From NCBI RefSeq assembly GCF_021732705.1, contig NZ_JAKFUM010000002.1, forward strand, positions 186,001-250,000: a DNA stretch of 64,000 nucleotides, read 5' to 3'. The notes under the pieces were generated by a model. That model had not been told where the DNA came from. It made no database searches and was given only the letters and a program-made list of their open reading frames with translations. The stretch comes from Nevskia sp. GTDB taxonomy: Bacteria; Pseudomonadota; Gammaproteobacteria; Nevskiales; Nevskiaceae. Shown one piece after another: positions 9,896-18,926 of this stretch (position 1 is its first letter; the number at the start of each line of letters is the position of its first letter). Made by a program: the position numbers and the translations under genes.

Positions 9896-10139
9896 GTTCG
9901 TGCGCCATCGAGTTTTCATTGATGGAGTCCTTGAACATCAGGATGGACGCTTCTACCGTCGCGAGATCGACGTCTTTCGCGAAAACGGTCATGTAAGTAC
10001 GACGCTCCGAGTCGTCCCGGAATATTTCCATGACGCAACATTCGTCGACATAGGTTTCGAGGCCGATGCCGTCTCTGGAGCCAACATCGCTCGCGACCAA
10101 ATAGCTGATGCGTGGTGCCGATTTCACTTCCGCGTTCAT
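9888..10139 (-). CDS. Conserved-looking small protein of unknown function
   Basis: An 83-residue protein, not recognised. The start is supported by a strong Shine-Dalgarno match (GAGGAGG about 11 bases before the ATG). The sequence has a mixed strand/helix character (ISYLVASDVGSRDGIGLETY; MEIFRDDSERRTYMTVFAKDV; ATVEASILMFKDSI), with two adjacent Cys in DECCVME and a His/Glu-rich end. No signal peptide or membrane segment is seen. It lies between an orphan VapB-type gene and crcB, in a small block that seems inserted between rarA and crcB. A frame on the opposite strand was judged a shadow. Confidence 0.6.
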   Translation of the reverse strand: MNAEVKSAPRISYLVASDVGSRDGIGLETYVDECCVMEIFRDDSERRTYMTVFAKDVDLATVEASILMFKDSINENSMAHEHE

Positions 10140-10244
10140 CCTAGGCCCAACCTCCTCATTTCGAACACGCTCGCTAAAGCCTAGGCATTGAATCTGCTGA
10201 GTTTTGTGCCAGCATCCAGAGCCGAATCAGGAAATCTTCAACCG

Positions 10245-10454
10245 TTAATCAGCGGGCTGCCGCGGCCATTGCCGGCTGTCCTCACCATGACCGTCCCACG
10301 CGATGGAGCCGCGCAATTTGCGCAGTTCCTGCTGATGATGGGCTCGGATCAGCATGCGCAGGCCATCTTCAATGGCCTGCTTGCGACTGAGTGCTCCGGT
10401 CACGGACATCGCATCGCGCATCAAGCTGTCATCGATTTCGAGCCGGATTCGCAT
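10245..10454 (-). CDS. VapB-type (DUF2191) antitoxin, no toxin partner seen
   Basis: A 69-residue protein with the VapB/DUF2191 pattern: N-terminal ribbon MRIRLEIDDSLMRDAM, then TGALSRKQAIEDGLRMLI (ribbon-helix-helix DNA-binding region), then LRKLRGSIAWDG, the segment that normally blocks a VapC toxin. A good ribosome site (AGGTGAG) precedes the ATG. VapB proteins bind their promoter and neutralise a PIN-domain RNase encoded just downstream. Here only about 105 bases separate the stop from the next gene, and that gene is not a PIN protein. It is therefore an orphan, either a remnant or a free-standing regulator. Confidence 0.85.
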   Translation of the reverse strand: MRIRLEIDDSLMRDAMSVTGALSRKQAIEDGLRMLIRAHHQQELRKLRGSIAWDGHGEDSRQWPRQPAD

Positions 10455-10509
10455 CGAATCTCACCTGCAGGTTGGGGTCAGCAAATCATGAACGAGCGAT
10501 GGTGTGCCG

Positions 10510-11814
10510 TCAGCGCGTCGGCTTCTGCCGCGCCACCGCCCGCAACTGCGCCAGCCGCTCGCCGATCTTGATCTCCAGACCTCGCGGCTTCGGGCTGTAG
10601 AACTCGGTGCCGAGCAGCGCGTCCGGCAGGAACTGCTGGCCTTCGGCGACGCCGCCGTCCTCGTCGTGGTCGTAGCGGTAGCCATCGCCATAGCCGAGGT
10701 TCTTCATCAGCTTGGTTGGGGCATTGCGAATGTGCAGCGGCACGTCGAGCGAACCGTGCTTTTCGACCGCCGCGCGCACGTTCTTGTACGCCCGATAGAC
10801 CGAGTTGCTCTTCGGCGCCACCGCCAGATAGACCACTGCCTGCGCCAGCGCCAGTTCGCCTTCCGGGCTGCCGAGGCGCTCGTACGTGTCCCACGCGGCG
10901 ATGCACATGGCCTGCGCGCGGGGATCGGCGAGGCCGATGTCCTCGACGCTCATCCGTAGCACGCGGCGGGCGATGTAGGCGCCGTCGACGCCGCCATCGA
11001 GCATGCGCGCGAACCAGTACAGCGCAGCGTCCGGATCGCTGCCACGCACGGATTTGTGCAGCGCGCTGATCTGGTCGTAGAAGTTCTCGCCCTGCTTGTC
11101 GAAGCGGCGCAGGCCCTTGCCGATCAGCTTGTCGAGCAGTGCATCGTTCTTGTCACCCGCGGCGCGGCTCAGTTCGACCGCGGTTTCGAGCAGGATCAGC
11201 GCCCGTCGCGCGTCGCCGTCGGCCGAGTCGGCGATGCGCGACAGCCAGCTTTCGGGAATGGCATCGGCCGCCTGCCCCATGCCGCGCTCGGTGTCGGTCA
11301 GCGCCCGCAGCAGCAGGCCGCGGATCGCGGCTTCATCGAGCGAACGCAGCACGAACACGCGCAACCGGCTGAGCAGTGCGCCGTTCAGCTCGAAGCTCGG
11401 GTTTTCGGTAGTGGCACCGATCAGCGTGACGGTGCCGTCCTCGACATACGGCAGCAGCGCATCCTGCTGGCTCTTGTTGAAGCGATGGATTTCATCGATG
11501 AACAGCACCGTACGGCGCGGCGGCTTGGCGTTGCGCTCCATCTGCGCGTTGACCATCGCCTCGCGTATGTCCTTCACGCCGGCCATGACCGCCGACAGCG
11601 TCAGGAACTGTGCATCCGAGTGGTTCGCGATCATCCGCGCCAGCGTGGTCTTGCCGACCCCGGGCGGGCCCCAGAACACGATCGACGGAATCCGGCCGGA
11701 TTCCATCGCGATGCGCAGCGGCGAACCGGGGCCTAGCACGTGTTCCTGCCCGACGACTTCGTCGAGCGTGCGCGGGCGCATGCGTTCGGCCAATGGCGCG
11801 TGAGCGTTCATCAC
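10510..11814 (-). CDS. rarA: Replication-associated recombination protein A (RarA/MgsA)
   Basis: A 434-residue AAA+ ATPase related to clamp loaders. Visible are LAERMRPRTLDEVVGQEHVL at the N-terminus, Walker A GPPGVGKTTLARM (about residues 49-61), Walker B FIDEIHRFNKSQQD, the sensor region LIGATTENPSFE, and the C-terminal tetramerisation part (MLDGGVDGAYIARRVLRMS). RarA acts at stalled replication forks and single-strand gaps. Length and motifs match the family fully. In related bacteria it stands next to lolA, as it does here, with a repeat pair between the two. Confidence 0.97.
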   Translation of the reverse strand: MMNAHAPLAERMRPRTLDEVVGQEHVLGPGSPLRIAMESGRIPSIVFWGPPGVGKTTLARMIANHSDAQFLTLSAVMAGVKDIREAMVNAQMERNAKPPRRTVLFIDEIHRFNKSQQDALLPYVEDGTVTLIGATTENPSFELNGALLSRLRVFVLRSLDEAAIRGLLLRALTDTERGMGQAADAIPESWLSRIADSADGDARRALILLETAVELSRAAGDKNDALLDKLIGKGLRRFDKQGENFYDQISALHKSVRGSDPDAALYWFARMLDGGVDGAYIARRVLRMSVEDIGLADPRAQAMCIAAWDTYERLGSPEGELALAQAVVYLAVAPKSNSVYRAYKNVRAAVEKHGSLDVPLHIRNAPTKLMKNLGYGDGYRYDHDEDGGVAEGQQFLPDALLGTEFYSPKPRGLEIKIGERLAQLRAVARQKPTR

Positions 11815-11914
11815 GGGATTATCGCCGTTGTCGGTGAATCATCGCGCGGGCGCCGGCGTTGCGGATCGCCGCGTTTCGCGGCGAGACCCCTCATGAAATG
11901 CCGCCCGCCGAATC

Positions 11915-12014
11915 CGTCATTCCCGCGAAAGCGGGAATCCATGAACCGCCGTATCGCGCGTAAGCGTCAAGCGATGGAAGCAAGCGCTGGATTCCCGCCC
12001 TCGCGGGAATGACG
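11915..12014. repeat. Paired REP-like palindromic repeat (facing copies)
   Basis: The two copies face each other across 46 bases. The left copy is at 11915-11941 (CGTCATTCCCGCGAAAGCGG core) and the inverted right copy at 11988-12014 (CCCGCCCTCGCGGGAATGAC core). The family is the same as at 118-200. It fills the spacer between lolA and rarA. Confidence 0.9.
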
Positions 12015-12042
12015 AGGTTGAAGGGGGCGGCGCGTGGCCGAC

Positions 12043-12747
12043 TCAGTGCTTGTCGACCGTCGCCCCAGCCTGCGGCGCGCTGTCGCCATCGACCACTTCG
12101 GTACCCTTCGGCGGCGTGAACTGGAACTGCTTCGCGTCGATCGGCTGATTGGTCTTCGTGGCACTGAACTGCACCACGGACGAGCCGCCGATCGGGTCTT
12201 CGAAGCGCATCTTCTGCGGTGCGCCGGACTTGTCGAGCGTCAGTTCGATCAGCTTGAAATCGCCGTCCTTCGCCTTCGGCAGCAGGCGTACGACGCGCCA
12301 GTCGGCATTGCCGGCGCTGTCGCTGCCGCCGTCCTGGACGATGAAGGCCTCGGTCAGGCCGCCGCGCTGCGACAGCAGCGCCGCCGGCGTGCCGGCCAGT
12401 GCCGTGCGGGCATTGCGGACGGTCACCTGATTGAGGTCCGGGTCATAAGCCCACAGCTTGCTGCCATCGCAGATCGACAACTGCTCGTACGGCTTGACGT
12501 AGGCCCAGCGGAAACGGCCGACGTCCGAAGCCTTGGCACCCGGCGGTGGCCGCGACAGCAGAAAGCTGCCGTTGGAGCGCCCGGTGACCTTGCCGCGCTC
12601 GTCGGTCTGGACCTGCTCGAAGGCGGCATCGAAGGTCTGCACGCCATCGACGAAGCGCTTCAGCGCGTCCTGAATCGACTCGGCACGGGCCGTGCCGGAC
12701 AGCAGCGCGAGCGAGACCAGCAGCAGCGATGACAGCGTCTTGACCAT
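12043..12747 (-). CDS. lolA: Outer-membrane lipoprotein carrier protein LolA
   Basis: A 234-residue periplasmic chaperone that takes lipoproteins from the LolCDE complex and hands them to LolB at the outer membrane. It has an N-terminal signal peptide (LLLVSLALLSGTARA, cleavage near residue 22), then the LolA beta-sheet pattern: QTFDAAFEQVQTDERG, FLLSRPPPGAKASDVGRFRW, YEQLSICDGSKLWAYDPDLN and a closing F.FTPPKGTEVVDG. Its place between ftsK and rarA is the common order in Xanthomonadales. A terminator at 12862-12885 separates it from the upstream lipoprotein gene. Confidence 0.95.
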   Translation of the reverse strand: MVKTLSSLLLVSLALLSGTARAESIQDALKRFVDGVQTFDAAFEQVQTDERGKVTGRSNGSFLLSRPPPGAKASDVGRFRWAYVKPYEQLSICDGSKLWAYDPDLNQVTVRNARTALAGTPAALLSQRGGLTEAFIVQDGGSDSAGNADWRVVRLLPKAKDGDFKLIELTLDKSGAPQKMRFEDPIGGSSVVQFSATKTNQPIDAKQFQFTPPKGTEVVDGDSAPQAGATVDKH

Positions 12748-12861
12748 GGGCGGAGCGTGCAGTCCTTGTCGATTCGGGGCTTCAAATTATCGCCGGGATG
12801 CTGAGGCCCTGCTGAACCGGCCGGCAGCCCGATGCGCTTCGATCGCCGATCGACACCCAAG

Positions 12862-12885
12862 AAAAAAGGCCCCGAAGGGCCTTTT
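12862..12885 (-). terminator. Rho-independent terminator of the SRPBCC lipoprotein gene
   Basis: Nine-pair stem AAAAGGCCC/GGGCCTTTT around a CGAA loop. Read on the minus strand it ends in a run of T, directly downstream of the gene at 12917-13501 and upstream of lolA. Confidence 0.9.
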
Positions 12886-12916
12886 CTCGTGCTGCAGTGG
12901 AACGGGAAACGAAGGC

Positions 12917-13501
12917 TTACTTCGTTTCGAGCAGCTTCTTCAGGTTGTCGAGACCCGAGGTGTACACGCCTTCGATCGCGGTGGTCGCGGTCGCGTCATC
13001 GGCGCCGTTCGCCTTGAACTTGCTCGACCAGGTCACAGTGGCCGACTTGCCATCGGCATCGGCGGCCACGGCGAAGGTCGACGAGTAGCCGGCGACCGGC
13101 AGCGGGCCTTCGAGGATTTCGTACGAGAAGGTCTTGGCGGCGTCATCGAGGGCCGTCAGCTTTTCCTTGATCGTGGCCGGGGTTTCGCCGGCCAGCGTCA
13201 GCACGCGCACGGCGCCGACGGTGTTGTTGGTGCCTTCGACGATTTCCGACTTGGCGATGGCCGGGTGCCAGGTGCCGAGGCCATTGAAGTCCTTGGTCTT
13301 GGCCCAGACGGCGTCGGCGGTGGCGGCGATCGTGATCGACTTCGAGACCGACAGCTCGGCGGCGGCAGCCGGAGCAGCTTCGGCAGCCGGGGCAGCTTCA
13401 GCCGGCGCAGCCGGGGCGGCTTCCGGAGCCGGGGCCGGCTTGCAGCCGACGGCGACGATCGAAACCAGAGAAATGGCAGCAGCGGCGTAGATGGACTTCA
13501 T
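12917..13501 (-). CDS. SRPBCC-family lipoprotein
   Basis: A 194-residue protein starting MKSIYAAAAISLVSIVAVGC: a signal peptide ending in a lipobox (VAVGC, Cys20). An Ala/Pro/Glu-rich linker follows (about residues 21-48), then an SRPBCC (Bet v1/polyketide cyclase-like) domain of about 145 residues with the usual start (SKSITIAATADAVWAKTKDF) and the long C-terminal helix (TAIEGVYTSGLDNLKKLLE). The fold binds hydrophobic ligands; the ligand is unknown. It would sit in the periplasm, tethered to a membrane. It has its own terminator and lies between ftsK and lolA, where many relatives have no gene. Confidence 0.87.
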   Translation of the reverse strand: MKSIYAAAAISLVSIVAVGCKPAPAPEAAPAAPAEAAPAAEAAPAAAAELSVSKSITIAATADAVWAKTKDFNGLGTWHPAIAKSEIVEGTNNTVGAVRVLTLAGETPATIKEKLTALDDAAKTFSYEILEGPLPVAGYSSTFAVAADADGKSATVTWSSKFKANGADDATATTAIEGVYTSGLDNLKKLLETK

Positions 13502-13695
13502 GGACAGTGTTCCTCTCGGGGACGTTTTGCAGTGATGTTGGGGCCAGCGATCGACGACCGTGATCGCCCGGCGGCGTCTTTTTTCGGCCCCGGGGAGCCG
13601 AAACGCGGCGTAATTTGACACAGCGCGCGGGCCCGCGAAAGGCAAGCGGCGCAATCGGACTATCGATGGAAGGCGCGCCAGACCCGAAGGACGGG

Positions 13696-16374
13696 CTAAT
13701 CGCGACCGCCCGGCGCCAGAATCTCGCGATTGCCGCCGGGCCCGCTTGGCCCGACGATGCCGGCCGCTTCCATCTGTTCGACCATCCGCGCCGCGCGGTT
13801 GTAGCCGATCGACAGCCGCCGCTGCACCCACGAGACACTGGCCTTGCGCGTTTCCAGCACCACGGCGACGGCCTTGTCGTACAGCGGATCGGATTCGGCT
13901 TCCGCGGCCGACGGATCCGGCGCTTCGCGCTGTTCGGGTTCGCCGGCGAGAATCTCCGGCAGGTAGTTCGGCTCGCCGACCTGCTTCAGGTACGCCACGA
14001 CCTTGTGCACTTCGTGGTCATCGACGAACGCGCCGTGCAGACGCTGGATGCGCGAGGCACCGATCGGGCGATACAGCATGTCGCCATGGCCGAGCAGCGT
14101 TTCCGCGCCCATCTCGTCGAGGATCGTGCGGCTGTCGATGCGGCTGGCGACCTGGAACGCGACGCGGCTCGGGATGTTGGCCTTGATCAGGCCGGTGATG
14201 ACATCGACGCTCGGGCGCTGCGTGGCGACGATCAGGTGGATGCCGGCGGCACGCGCCTTCTGCGCGATGCGGGCGATCAGCTCCTCCACCTTCTTGCCGA
14301 CGACCATCATCATGTCGGCCAGCTCGTCGATGATGATGACGATGTGCGGCAGCGGCTCCAAGGTCAGCGGGTCCGGAGCGCCGACCAGGTCGGTGTCGGC
14401 GAACAGGTCCGGCACAGCCGACAGCGGATCGACGATCGGCTCGCCGCTTTCGATCGCGTCGAGCACCTTCTTGTTCATGCCGGCGAGGTTGCGCACGCCG
14501 AGCGCGGACATCAGCCGATAGCGCCGCTCCATTTCCGCCACGCACCAGCGCAGCGCGTTCGCGGCGTCCTTCATGTCGGTGACGACCGGCGTCAGCAGGT
14601 GCGGAATGCCCTCGTAAACCGACAGCTCCAGCATCTTCGGGTCGATCAGGATCAGGCGCAGCTGCTCTGCCGTCGACTTGAACAGCATCGACAGGATCAT
14701 CGCGTTGATCGCCACCGACTTGCCGGAGCCGGTGGTGCCGGCCACGAGCAGATGCGGCATCTTCGCCAGATCGACCGCCAGTGGATGGCCGGCGATGTCC
14801 TTGCCCATGCCCATCGTCAGCGGCGAGGACCCGCTGGTGTACGACGACGACGCGAGAATCTCCGACAGGCTGACCATCTCGCGCTTCTGGTTCGGAATTT
14901 CGAGGCCGATCACGCTCTTGCCTTCGATCACCTCGACCACCCGGACCGATGCCACCGACATCACGCGTGCCAGATCGCGCGACAGGTTGGTGATCTGCGA
15001 CCCCTTCACGCCGGACGCCGGCTGCAGCTCGAAGCGCGTGATCACCGGGCCCGGCATGGCATCGACCACTTCGCCCTTGACGCCGAAACTGGCCAGATGC
15101 CGTTCCAGCTCGCGCGACAGGCGATCGATCTCTTCCGGCGTGTAGCGACGCCCGCCCGGCTTCGGCGGGTCGAGCAGATACAGCGGCGGCAGCGGATCGC
15201 CGTTGTAGGCCGGCATCGGCACGGCATCGGGCTTGGCCAGCTTCTTCGGCTTCGGCGCGTTCGGCGGCGGCATCATGGTCGCGACCGTGGCCGGCACCGG
15301 CGCGGGAGTCGGGGCCGGCTCGACGTACGGCTCGGCTTCAGGTTCGAACCTGATGTCCGAAGCCCACGGCGGAGCAGCGTCGGCGTCCAGCATCGCGGCG
15401 TCGGCTTGCACGACAGCCATCGGCACCGCCGGACGTTCGGCTGCCGACGGCAGGTCCTCGTCGTCATCCGGCGCGAAGCTGGCAATCGCTTCGGCGCGCG
15501 CATCGGCCTCGGCCAGCGTCGGCGGCGTTTCGCCGAGCGTCGGCATCGCGCGCGCGGCGCTGACCGGTTCGGGCACGGCGAGGTCGAGTTCCGGCGTGTC
15601 GAGCGACGGCTCGACCCGGTTCCGGCGGCGGCGTGGCTCCTTGACCACCGGTTCGTCGAGCGTGGTGTCCACTTCGTCGCCGATCACCGATTCGGCGATG
15701 ACCGTGCGGCTGGCCTGCCAGCGCTCCCACAGCTTCAACGAATGGCCCCCGACGAAATCGAGCACGGTCATCCACGAAAAGATCATCGCCAGCGGCAGCG
15801 CGGTGACGAACAGGGTCAGCAGCACCAGGGTCGCGCCAACCGGATTCAGCACGCTCTTCAGGCCGCTGCCGAACAGGCTGCCGGCGATGCCGCCGCCGCC
15901 CTGCGGCAGCCAGCGGCTGGCGTCGCCCCCGTACAGCGCGGCAAGTCCGGCCAGAGACAGCGCGGCGATGAACCAGGCGGTGGCACGCACGCCGATCGGC
16001 AGATGCAGCGGCGCGGAAAAGCCCTGGAACGCGCGCAGGCCGAGCCACATCACCGCCCAAGGCGACAGGAACGCAACGTAGCCGACGCCGCTCAGCAGCG
16101 CGTTTGCCAGCCAGGCGCCGGCCGCACCGGCCAGATTGCGGGTATCGCCGCCGACGCCGGACGACGACCAGCCCGGATCATCCGGATGGAAGCTGACCAG
16201 CGCGACCAGCAGGAACAGGGCAAGGCCGGCGCAGCCCAGCAGGACGGCCTCATTCGGCAGTCGTTCGATCCACGTGGCATCGGCGGCGGTCGCGCTGGCA
16301 GCCCCCTTCCGTGTCAACGGTTTGGCGGCTTGTTTCTTGCTTCCGAAGCTGAAGAATCGAGCGATCGAGGGCAC
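13696..16374 (-). CDS. ftsK: DNA translocase FtsK
   Basis: About 892 residues. The N-terminal part has four transmembrane segments ([17 protein letters not shown] and others), then a Pro/Ala/Glu-rich linker (about residues 230-390). The RecA-like motor has Walker [13 protein letters not shown] (about residue 540) and the Walker B region [14 protein letters not shown]. The C-terminal gamma winged-helix is [24 protein letters not shown]. FtsK pumps DNA toward dif at the septum and activates XerCD. GTG at 16374 ([14 protein letters not shown]) is proposed as start; an upstream ATG at 16494 would add an atypical stretch across the promoter region. The linker is short compared with E. coli FtsK. 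Confidence 0.95.
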   Translation of the reverse strand: MPSIARFFSFGSKKQAAKPLTRKGAASATAADATWIERLPNEAVLLGCAGLALFLLVALVSFHPDDPGWSSSGVGGDTRNLAGAAGAWLANALLSGVGYVAFLSPWAVMWLGLRAFQGFSAPLHLPIGVRATAWFIAALSLAGLAALYGGDASRWLPQGGGGIAGSLFGSGLKSVLNPVGATLVLLTLFVTALPLAMIFSWMTVLDFVGGHSLKLWERWQASRTVIAESVIGDEVDTTLDEPVVKEPRRRRNRVEPSLDTPELDLAVPEPVSAARAMPTLGETPPTLAEADARAEAIASFAPDDDEDLPSAAERPAVPMAVVQADAAMLDADAAPPWASDIRFEPEAEPYVEPAPTPAPVPATVATMMPPPNAPKPKKLAKPDAVPMPAYNGDPLPPLYLLDPPKPGGRRYTPEEIDRLSRELERHLASFGVKGEVVDAMPGPVITRFELQPASGVKGSQITNLSRDLARVMSVASVRVVEVIEGKSVIGLEIPNQKREMVSLSEILASSSYTSGSSPLTMGMGKDIAGHPLAVDLAKMPHLLVAGTTGSGKSVAINAMILSMLFKSTAEQLRLILIDPKMLELSVYEGIPHLLTPVVTDMKDAANALRWCVAEMERRYRLMSALGVRNLAGMNKKVLDAIESGEPIVDPLSAVPDLFADTDLVGAPDPLTLEPLPHIVIIIDELADMMMVVGKKVEELIARIAQKARAAGIHLIVATQRPSVDVITGLIKANIPSRVAFQVASRIDSRTILDEMGAETLLGHGDMLYRPIGASRIQRLHGAFVDDHEVHKVVAYLKQVGEPNYLPEILAGEPEQREAPDPSAAEAESDPLYDKAVAVVLETRKASVSWVQRRLSIGYNRAARMVEQMEAAGIVGPSGPGGNREILAPGGRD

Positions 16375-16539
16375 GGTGGCGGGGCTTGCGAGGTCGGCCG
16401 AGTATATCAGCGGCTCCCGCGCCAACCGGCCGTCGCTCGGCCAGCCGGCACCGGCCACCACTTGTACGTTTCGTCTCTTGAAAACGGTCGGCAAAGGCTC
16501 ATTCTTCGATCATCAGGAATTCAATTCGGGAGCAAGGCC

Positions 16540-16872
16540 ATGTCGATGGAAGTTCGTCATTACGTGCTGGCACCCAGTGGCGAGATCCGCGAGTTCTCGC
16601 CGGAGGAAGCCGCGCTGATCGCGGCCGGCTCGAACCGTCTTCCGGAGTTCGCCGAGCGCCGCGTCCGCTACCTGCAGGTCTCGTGGGATGACGAAGCCGC
16701 GACCGAACTGAAGATTCAGACGGCCGGTGCCGCGATCAAGTTCGACGCCGAAGGTCGGCTGGCCGAAGCGGCTCCGCCGTCCGAGGACGAGAAGATCTCG
16801 CGCTTCGAGCACGACACCTGCGTGCAGTGGGCGCTGCGCGGCGCGGAAGTCGCCGCGCTGACGTTCCACTGA
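16540..16872 (+). CDS. Small protein of unknown function
   Basis: A 110-residue protein, not recognised. It begins MSMEVRHYVLAPSGEIREFSPEEAA and is rich in acidic residues, with one Cys. No signal peptide or membrane segment is visible. It starts at ATG 16540, with a purine-rich site before it, and is divergent from ftsK with 165 bases between them. A TTGAAA-type box upstream might be part of a promoter. It sits where several related genomes place trxB (from memory), so it may be a lineage-specific gene. Coding character fits its neighbours. Confidence 0.7.
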   Translation: MSMEVRHYVLAPSGEIREFSPEEAALIAAGSNRLPEFAERRVRYLQVSWDDEAATELKIQTAGAAIKFDAEGRLAEAAPPSEDEKISRFEHDTCVQWALRGAEVAALTFH

Positions 16873-16934
16873 TCGTTCGCTGCTGACCGCCGGGATCGCC
16901 CCCGGATCACCTGCACCGGAGTCCCGTTTCGCGC

Positions 16935-18107
16935 ATGCGCGTCCGACACCTCGAACGCGCCTCGGCGCTGTCAGCCGATATCTGGGATGCGCTGTTTCCC
17001 GCCAGCTATCCGTTCACCCGTCACGCCTTCGTTGTCGCGCTGGAAGAACACGGCTGTGTCGGACCCGAGATTGGCTGGTCGCCATGTCACACCGTGCTGT
17101 CGGATGACGAAGGCATCGCCGCGATCGCGCCGATGTACGCCAAGGGGCACTCGTACGGCGAATTCGTCTTCGACTTCGCGTGGGCCGATGCCAGCCGCCG
17201 CATCGGCCGGCCGTACTACCCGAAGCTGATCAACGCGATTCCGTTCACGCCGTGCAGTGGTCCGCGGCTCGGCGCGCGTGACGACGCCGCCCGGCGCCAG
17301 CTCGCGGCGCGCCTGCCGTCGGTCGCCAAGGCGTCCGGCCTGTCCGGCTTTCACGCGCTGTTTCTGGATGAGGCCGACTTTGCCGCGTATCGCGATGCCG
17401 GCATGGTCGAACGCAACGACGTGCAGTTCCACTGGTACAACGCGCCGGCTGCGGATGGCCGCGCGGGCTACGCCGATTTCACGGCGTTCGTGGCGACATT
17501 CACCAGCGACAAGCGCAAGAAGATCCTGCGCGAGCGGCGCCGCGTGGCGGAAGCCGGCATCCGCTTCGAGGTCCGTCCGGGCGATGCCCTGAGCGAGGCC
17601 GAGTGGCACCGGGTCTACGCGCTGTATGCGAACACCTACGCCGAACGAGGACAGGCGCCCTATCTGACGACAGAATTCTTTCTCGACTACGGACGACAGC
17701 CGAATACGCCGGTTAGACTCGTGCTCGCTTGGGAGGGCACGACGATGGTGGCAGTCGCGATCACGCTGGAGGGTGGCGATACGCTGTACGGGCGTCACTG
17801 GGGCGCGGCCGACCACTACCACAGCCTCCATTTCGAGACCTGCTACTACCAGGGCATCGACTACTGCATCGCAAGGGGACTGCGACATTTCGATGCCGGC
17901 GCCCAGGGCGAGCACAAGCTGTCGCGCGGCTTCGTGCCGACGATCACCCGTTCGATGCACTGGCTGGCCGAGCCGCGGCTGTTCGAGGCGGTGGCCGATC
18001 ATCTGGAACGCGAGCGCGAGTACGTCGGCCAGCGCGAGGCCCTGCTCGACGAACATTCCCCGTACAAGCGCGTGGCGGGCACGACGCCCGCCGCCAACGA
18101 TGGCTGA
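16935..18107 (+). CDS. FemAB-like acyltransferase (DUF482 / peptidogalycan biosynthesis-type protein)
   Basis: A 390-residue protein of the DUF482 family, built from GNAT-like domains and related to FemAB peptidyltransferases. Typical parts are FTRHAFVVALEEHGCVGPE near the N-terminus, PFTPCSGPRLGARDDAAR (about residues 107-124), KRKKILRERRRVAEAG, and the C-terminal GAQGEHKLSRGFVPTITRS with WGAADHYHSLHFETCYYQGI. The reaction is not established; transfer of an aminoacyl group from aminoacyl-tRNA is a family-based guess. It is eight bases upstream of aat, which does use aminoacyl-tRNA, and the two are almost certainly cotranscribed. Confidence 0.9.
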   Translation: MRVRHLERASALSADIWDALFPASYPFTRHAFVVALEEHGCVGPEIGWSPCHTVLSDDEGIAAIAPMYAKGHSYGEFVFDFAWADASRRIGRPYYPKLINAIPFTPCSGPRLGARDDAARRQLAARLPSVAKASGLSGFHALFLDEADFAAYRDAGMVERNDVQFHWYNAPAADGRAGYADFTAFVATFTSDKRKKILRERRRVAEAGIRFEVRPGDALSEAEWHRVYALYANTYAERGQAPYLTTEFFLDYGRQPNTPVRLVLAWEGTTMVAVAITLEGGDTLYGRHWGAADHYHSLHFETCYYQGIDYCIARGLRHFDAGAQGEHKLSRGFVPTITRSMHWLAEPRLFEAVADHLEREREYVGQREALLDEHSPYKRVAGTTPAANDG

Positions 18108-18115
18108 ACCGCGAC

Positions 18116-18892
18116 ATGGATAATCCCGTCCGCCTGCACTGGCTCGATCCGCGTGATCCGAACCAGCCATTCCCGGCCCCGAACCGCGCGATGCGCGATC
18201 CGAACGGCCTGCTCGCGATCGGCGGGGACCTGTCGGTCGCACGTCTGGTGCGGGCGTACTCCGGCGGAATCTTCCCGTGGTACAACCCGAACGAGCCGAT
18301 CCTGTGGTGGTGCCCGGACCCTCGCGCGGTGCTCGCGCCGGGCGATTTCCACGTGTCGCACTCGCTGGAGAAGCGCATCCGCAAGCCGGATTACGCGGTC
18401 AGCCTCGATCGCGCGTTCGGTGACGTGCTCGAAGGCTGCACCGCCACCCGGCGCGGCAGCCACGGCACCTGGCTCGGTGCCGACATGAAACGCGCGTATG
18501 TCGAACTGCGAGAAGCCGGCCACGCTCATTCGGCGGAAGTCTGGCGAGACGGTCGCCTGATCGGCGGGCTGTACGGCGTCGCGCTCGGCCGCGCGTTCTT
18601 CGGCGAATCGATGTTCTCGACCGAGACCGACAGTTCCAAGCTCGCCCTGTACTGGCTGTGCCAGCAGCTGAAGGCCTGGGATTACGAGCTGATCGACTGC
18701 CAGATCGCATCACAGCATCTCAAGACGCTCGGCGCGGTCGAGATTCCGCGCGAGCGCTTCCTGCAGCGCCTGCGTGCCGCGCTCCAGCATCCGGGCCGCA
18801 GCGGCCACTGGCGCTATGAGATTCCGGTGCCGGATGGCGACACCCATCTGAGCGGGCCGCATCGCGCCGTCGCGGCGCGGGAGACGCAGTGA
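18116..18892 (+). CDS. aat: Leucyl/phenylalanyl-tRNA-protein transferase
   Basis: A 258-residue enzyme that adds Leu or Phe from charged tRNA to proteins with an N-terminal Lys or Arg, marking them for ClpS-ClpAP. Hallmarks: FPAPNRAMRDPNGLLAIGGDL, YSGGIFPWYNPNEPILWWCP (about residues 45-64), and the FFGESMFSTETDSSKLAL block (about residues 162-179). The ATG at 18116 gives the usual length. It stands in FemAB-like-aat-bpt-infA, with clpA and clpS nearby, so both transferases and the adaptor/protease of the N-degron pathway are clustered. Confidence 0.98.
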   Translation: MDNPVRLHWLDPRDPNQPFPAPNRAMRDPNGLLAIGGDLSVARLVRAYSGGIFPWYNPNEPILWWCPDPRAVLAPGDFHVSHSLEKRIRKPDYAVSLDRAFGDVLEGCTATRRGSHGTWLGADMKRAYVELREAGHAHSAEVWRDGRLIGGLYGVALGRAFFGESMFSTETDSSKLALYWLCQQLKAWDYELIDCQIASQHLKTLGAVEIPRERFLQRLRAALQHPGRSGHWRYEIPVPDGDTHLSGPHRAVAARETQ

Positions 18893-18926
18893 TTCCTCGC
18901 GCATCGTTCTTGCATCGAATTCCTTC

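Noticed and set aside
9831-9900. A fluoride riboswitch upstream of crcB
   Set aside because: The conserved fluoride aptamer segments are absent, and the region is filled by overlapping frames.
9894-10184. A plus-strand frame opposite the 83-residue gene
   Set aside because: The minus-strand gene has a strong ribosome site and reads more like a folded protein.
13615-16530. A very long open frame on the plus strand across ftsK
   Set aside because: It mirrors ftsK in the antisense frame; the product is Arg/His-rich without domains. High GC content leaves such frames open by chance.
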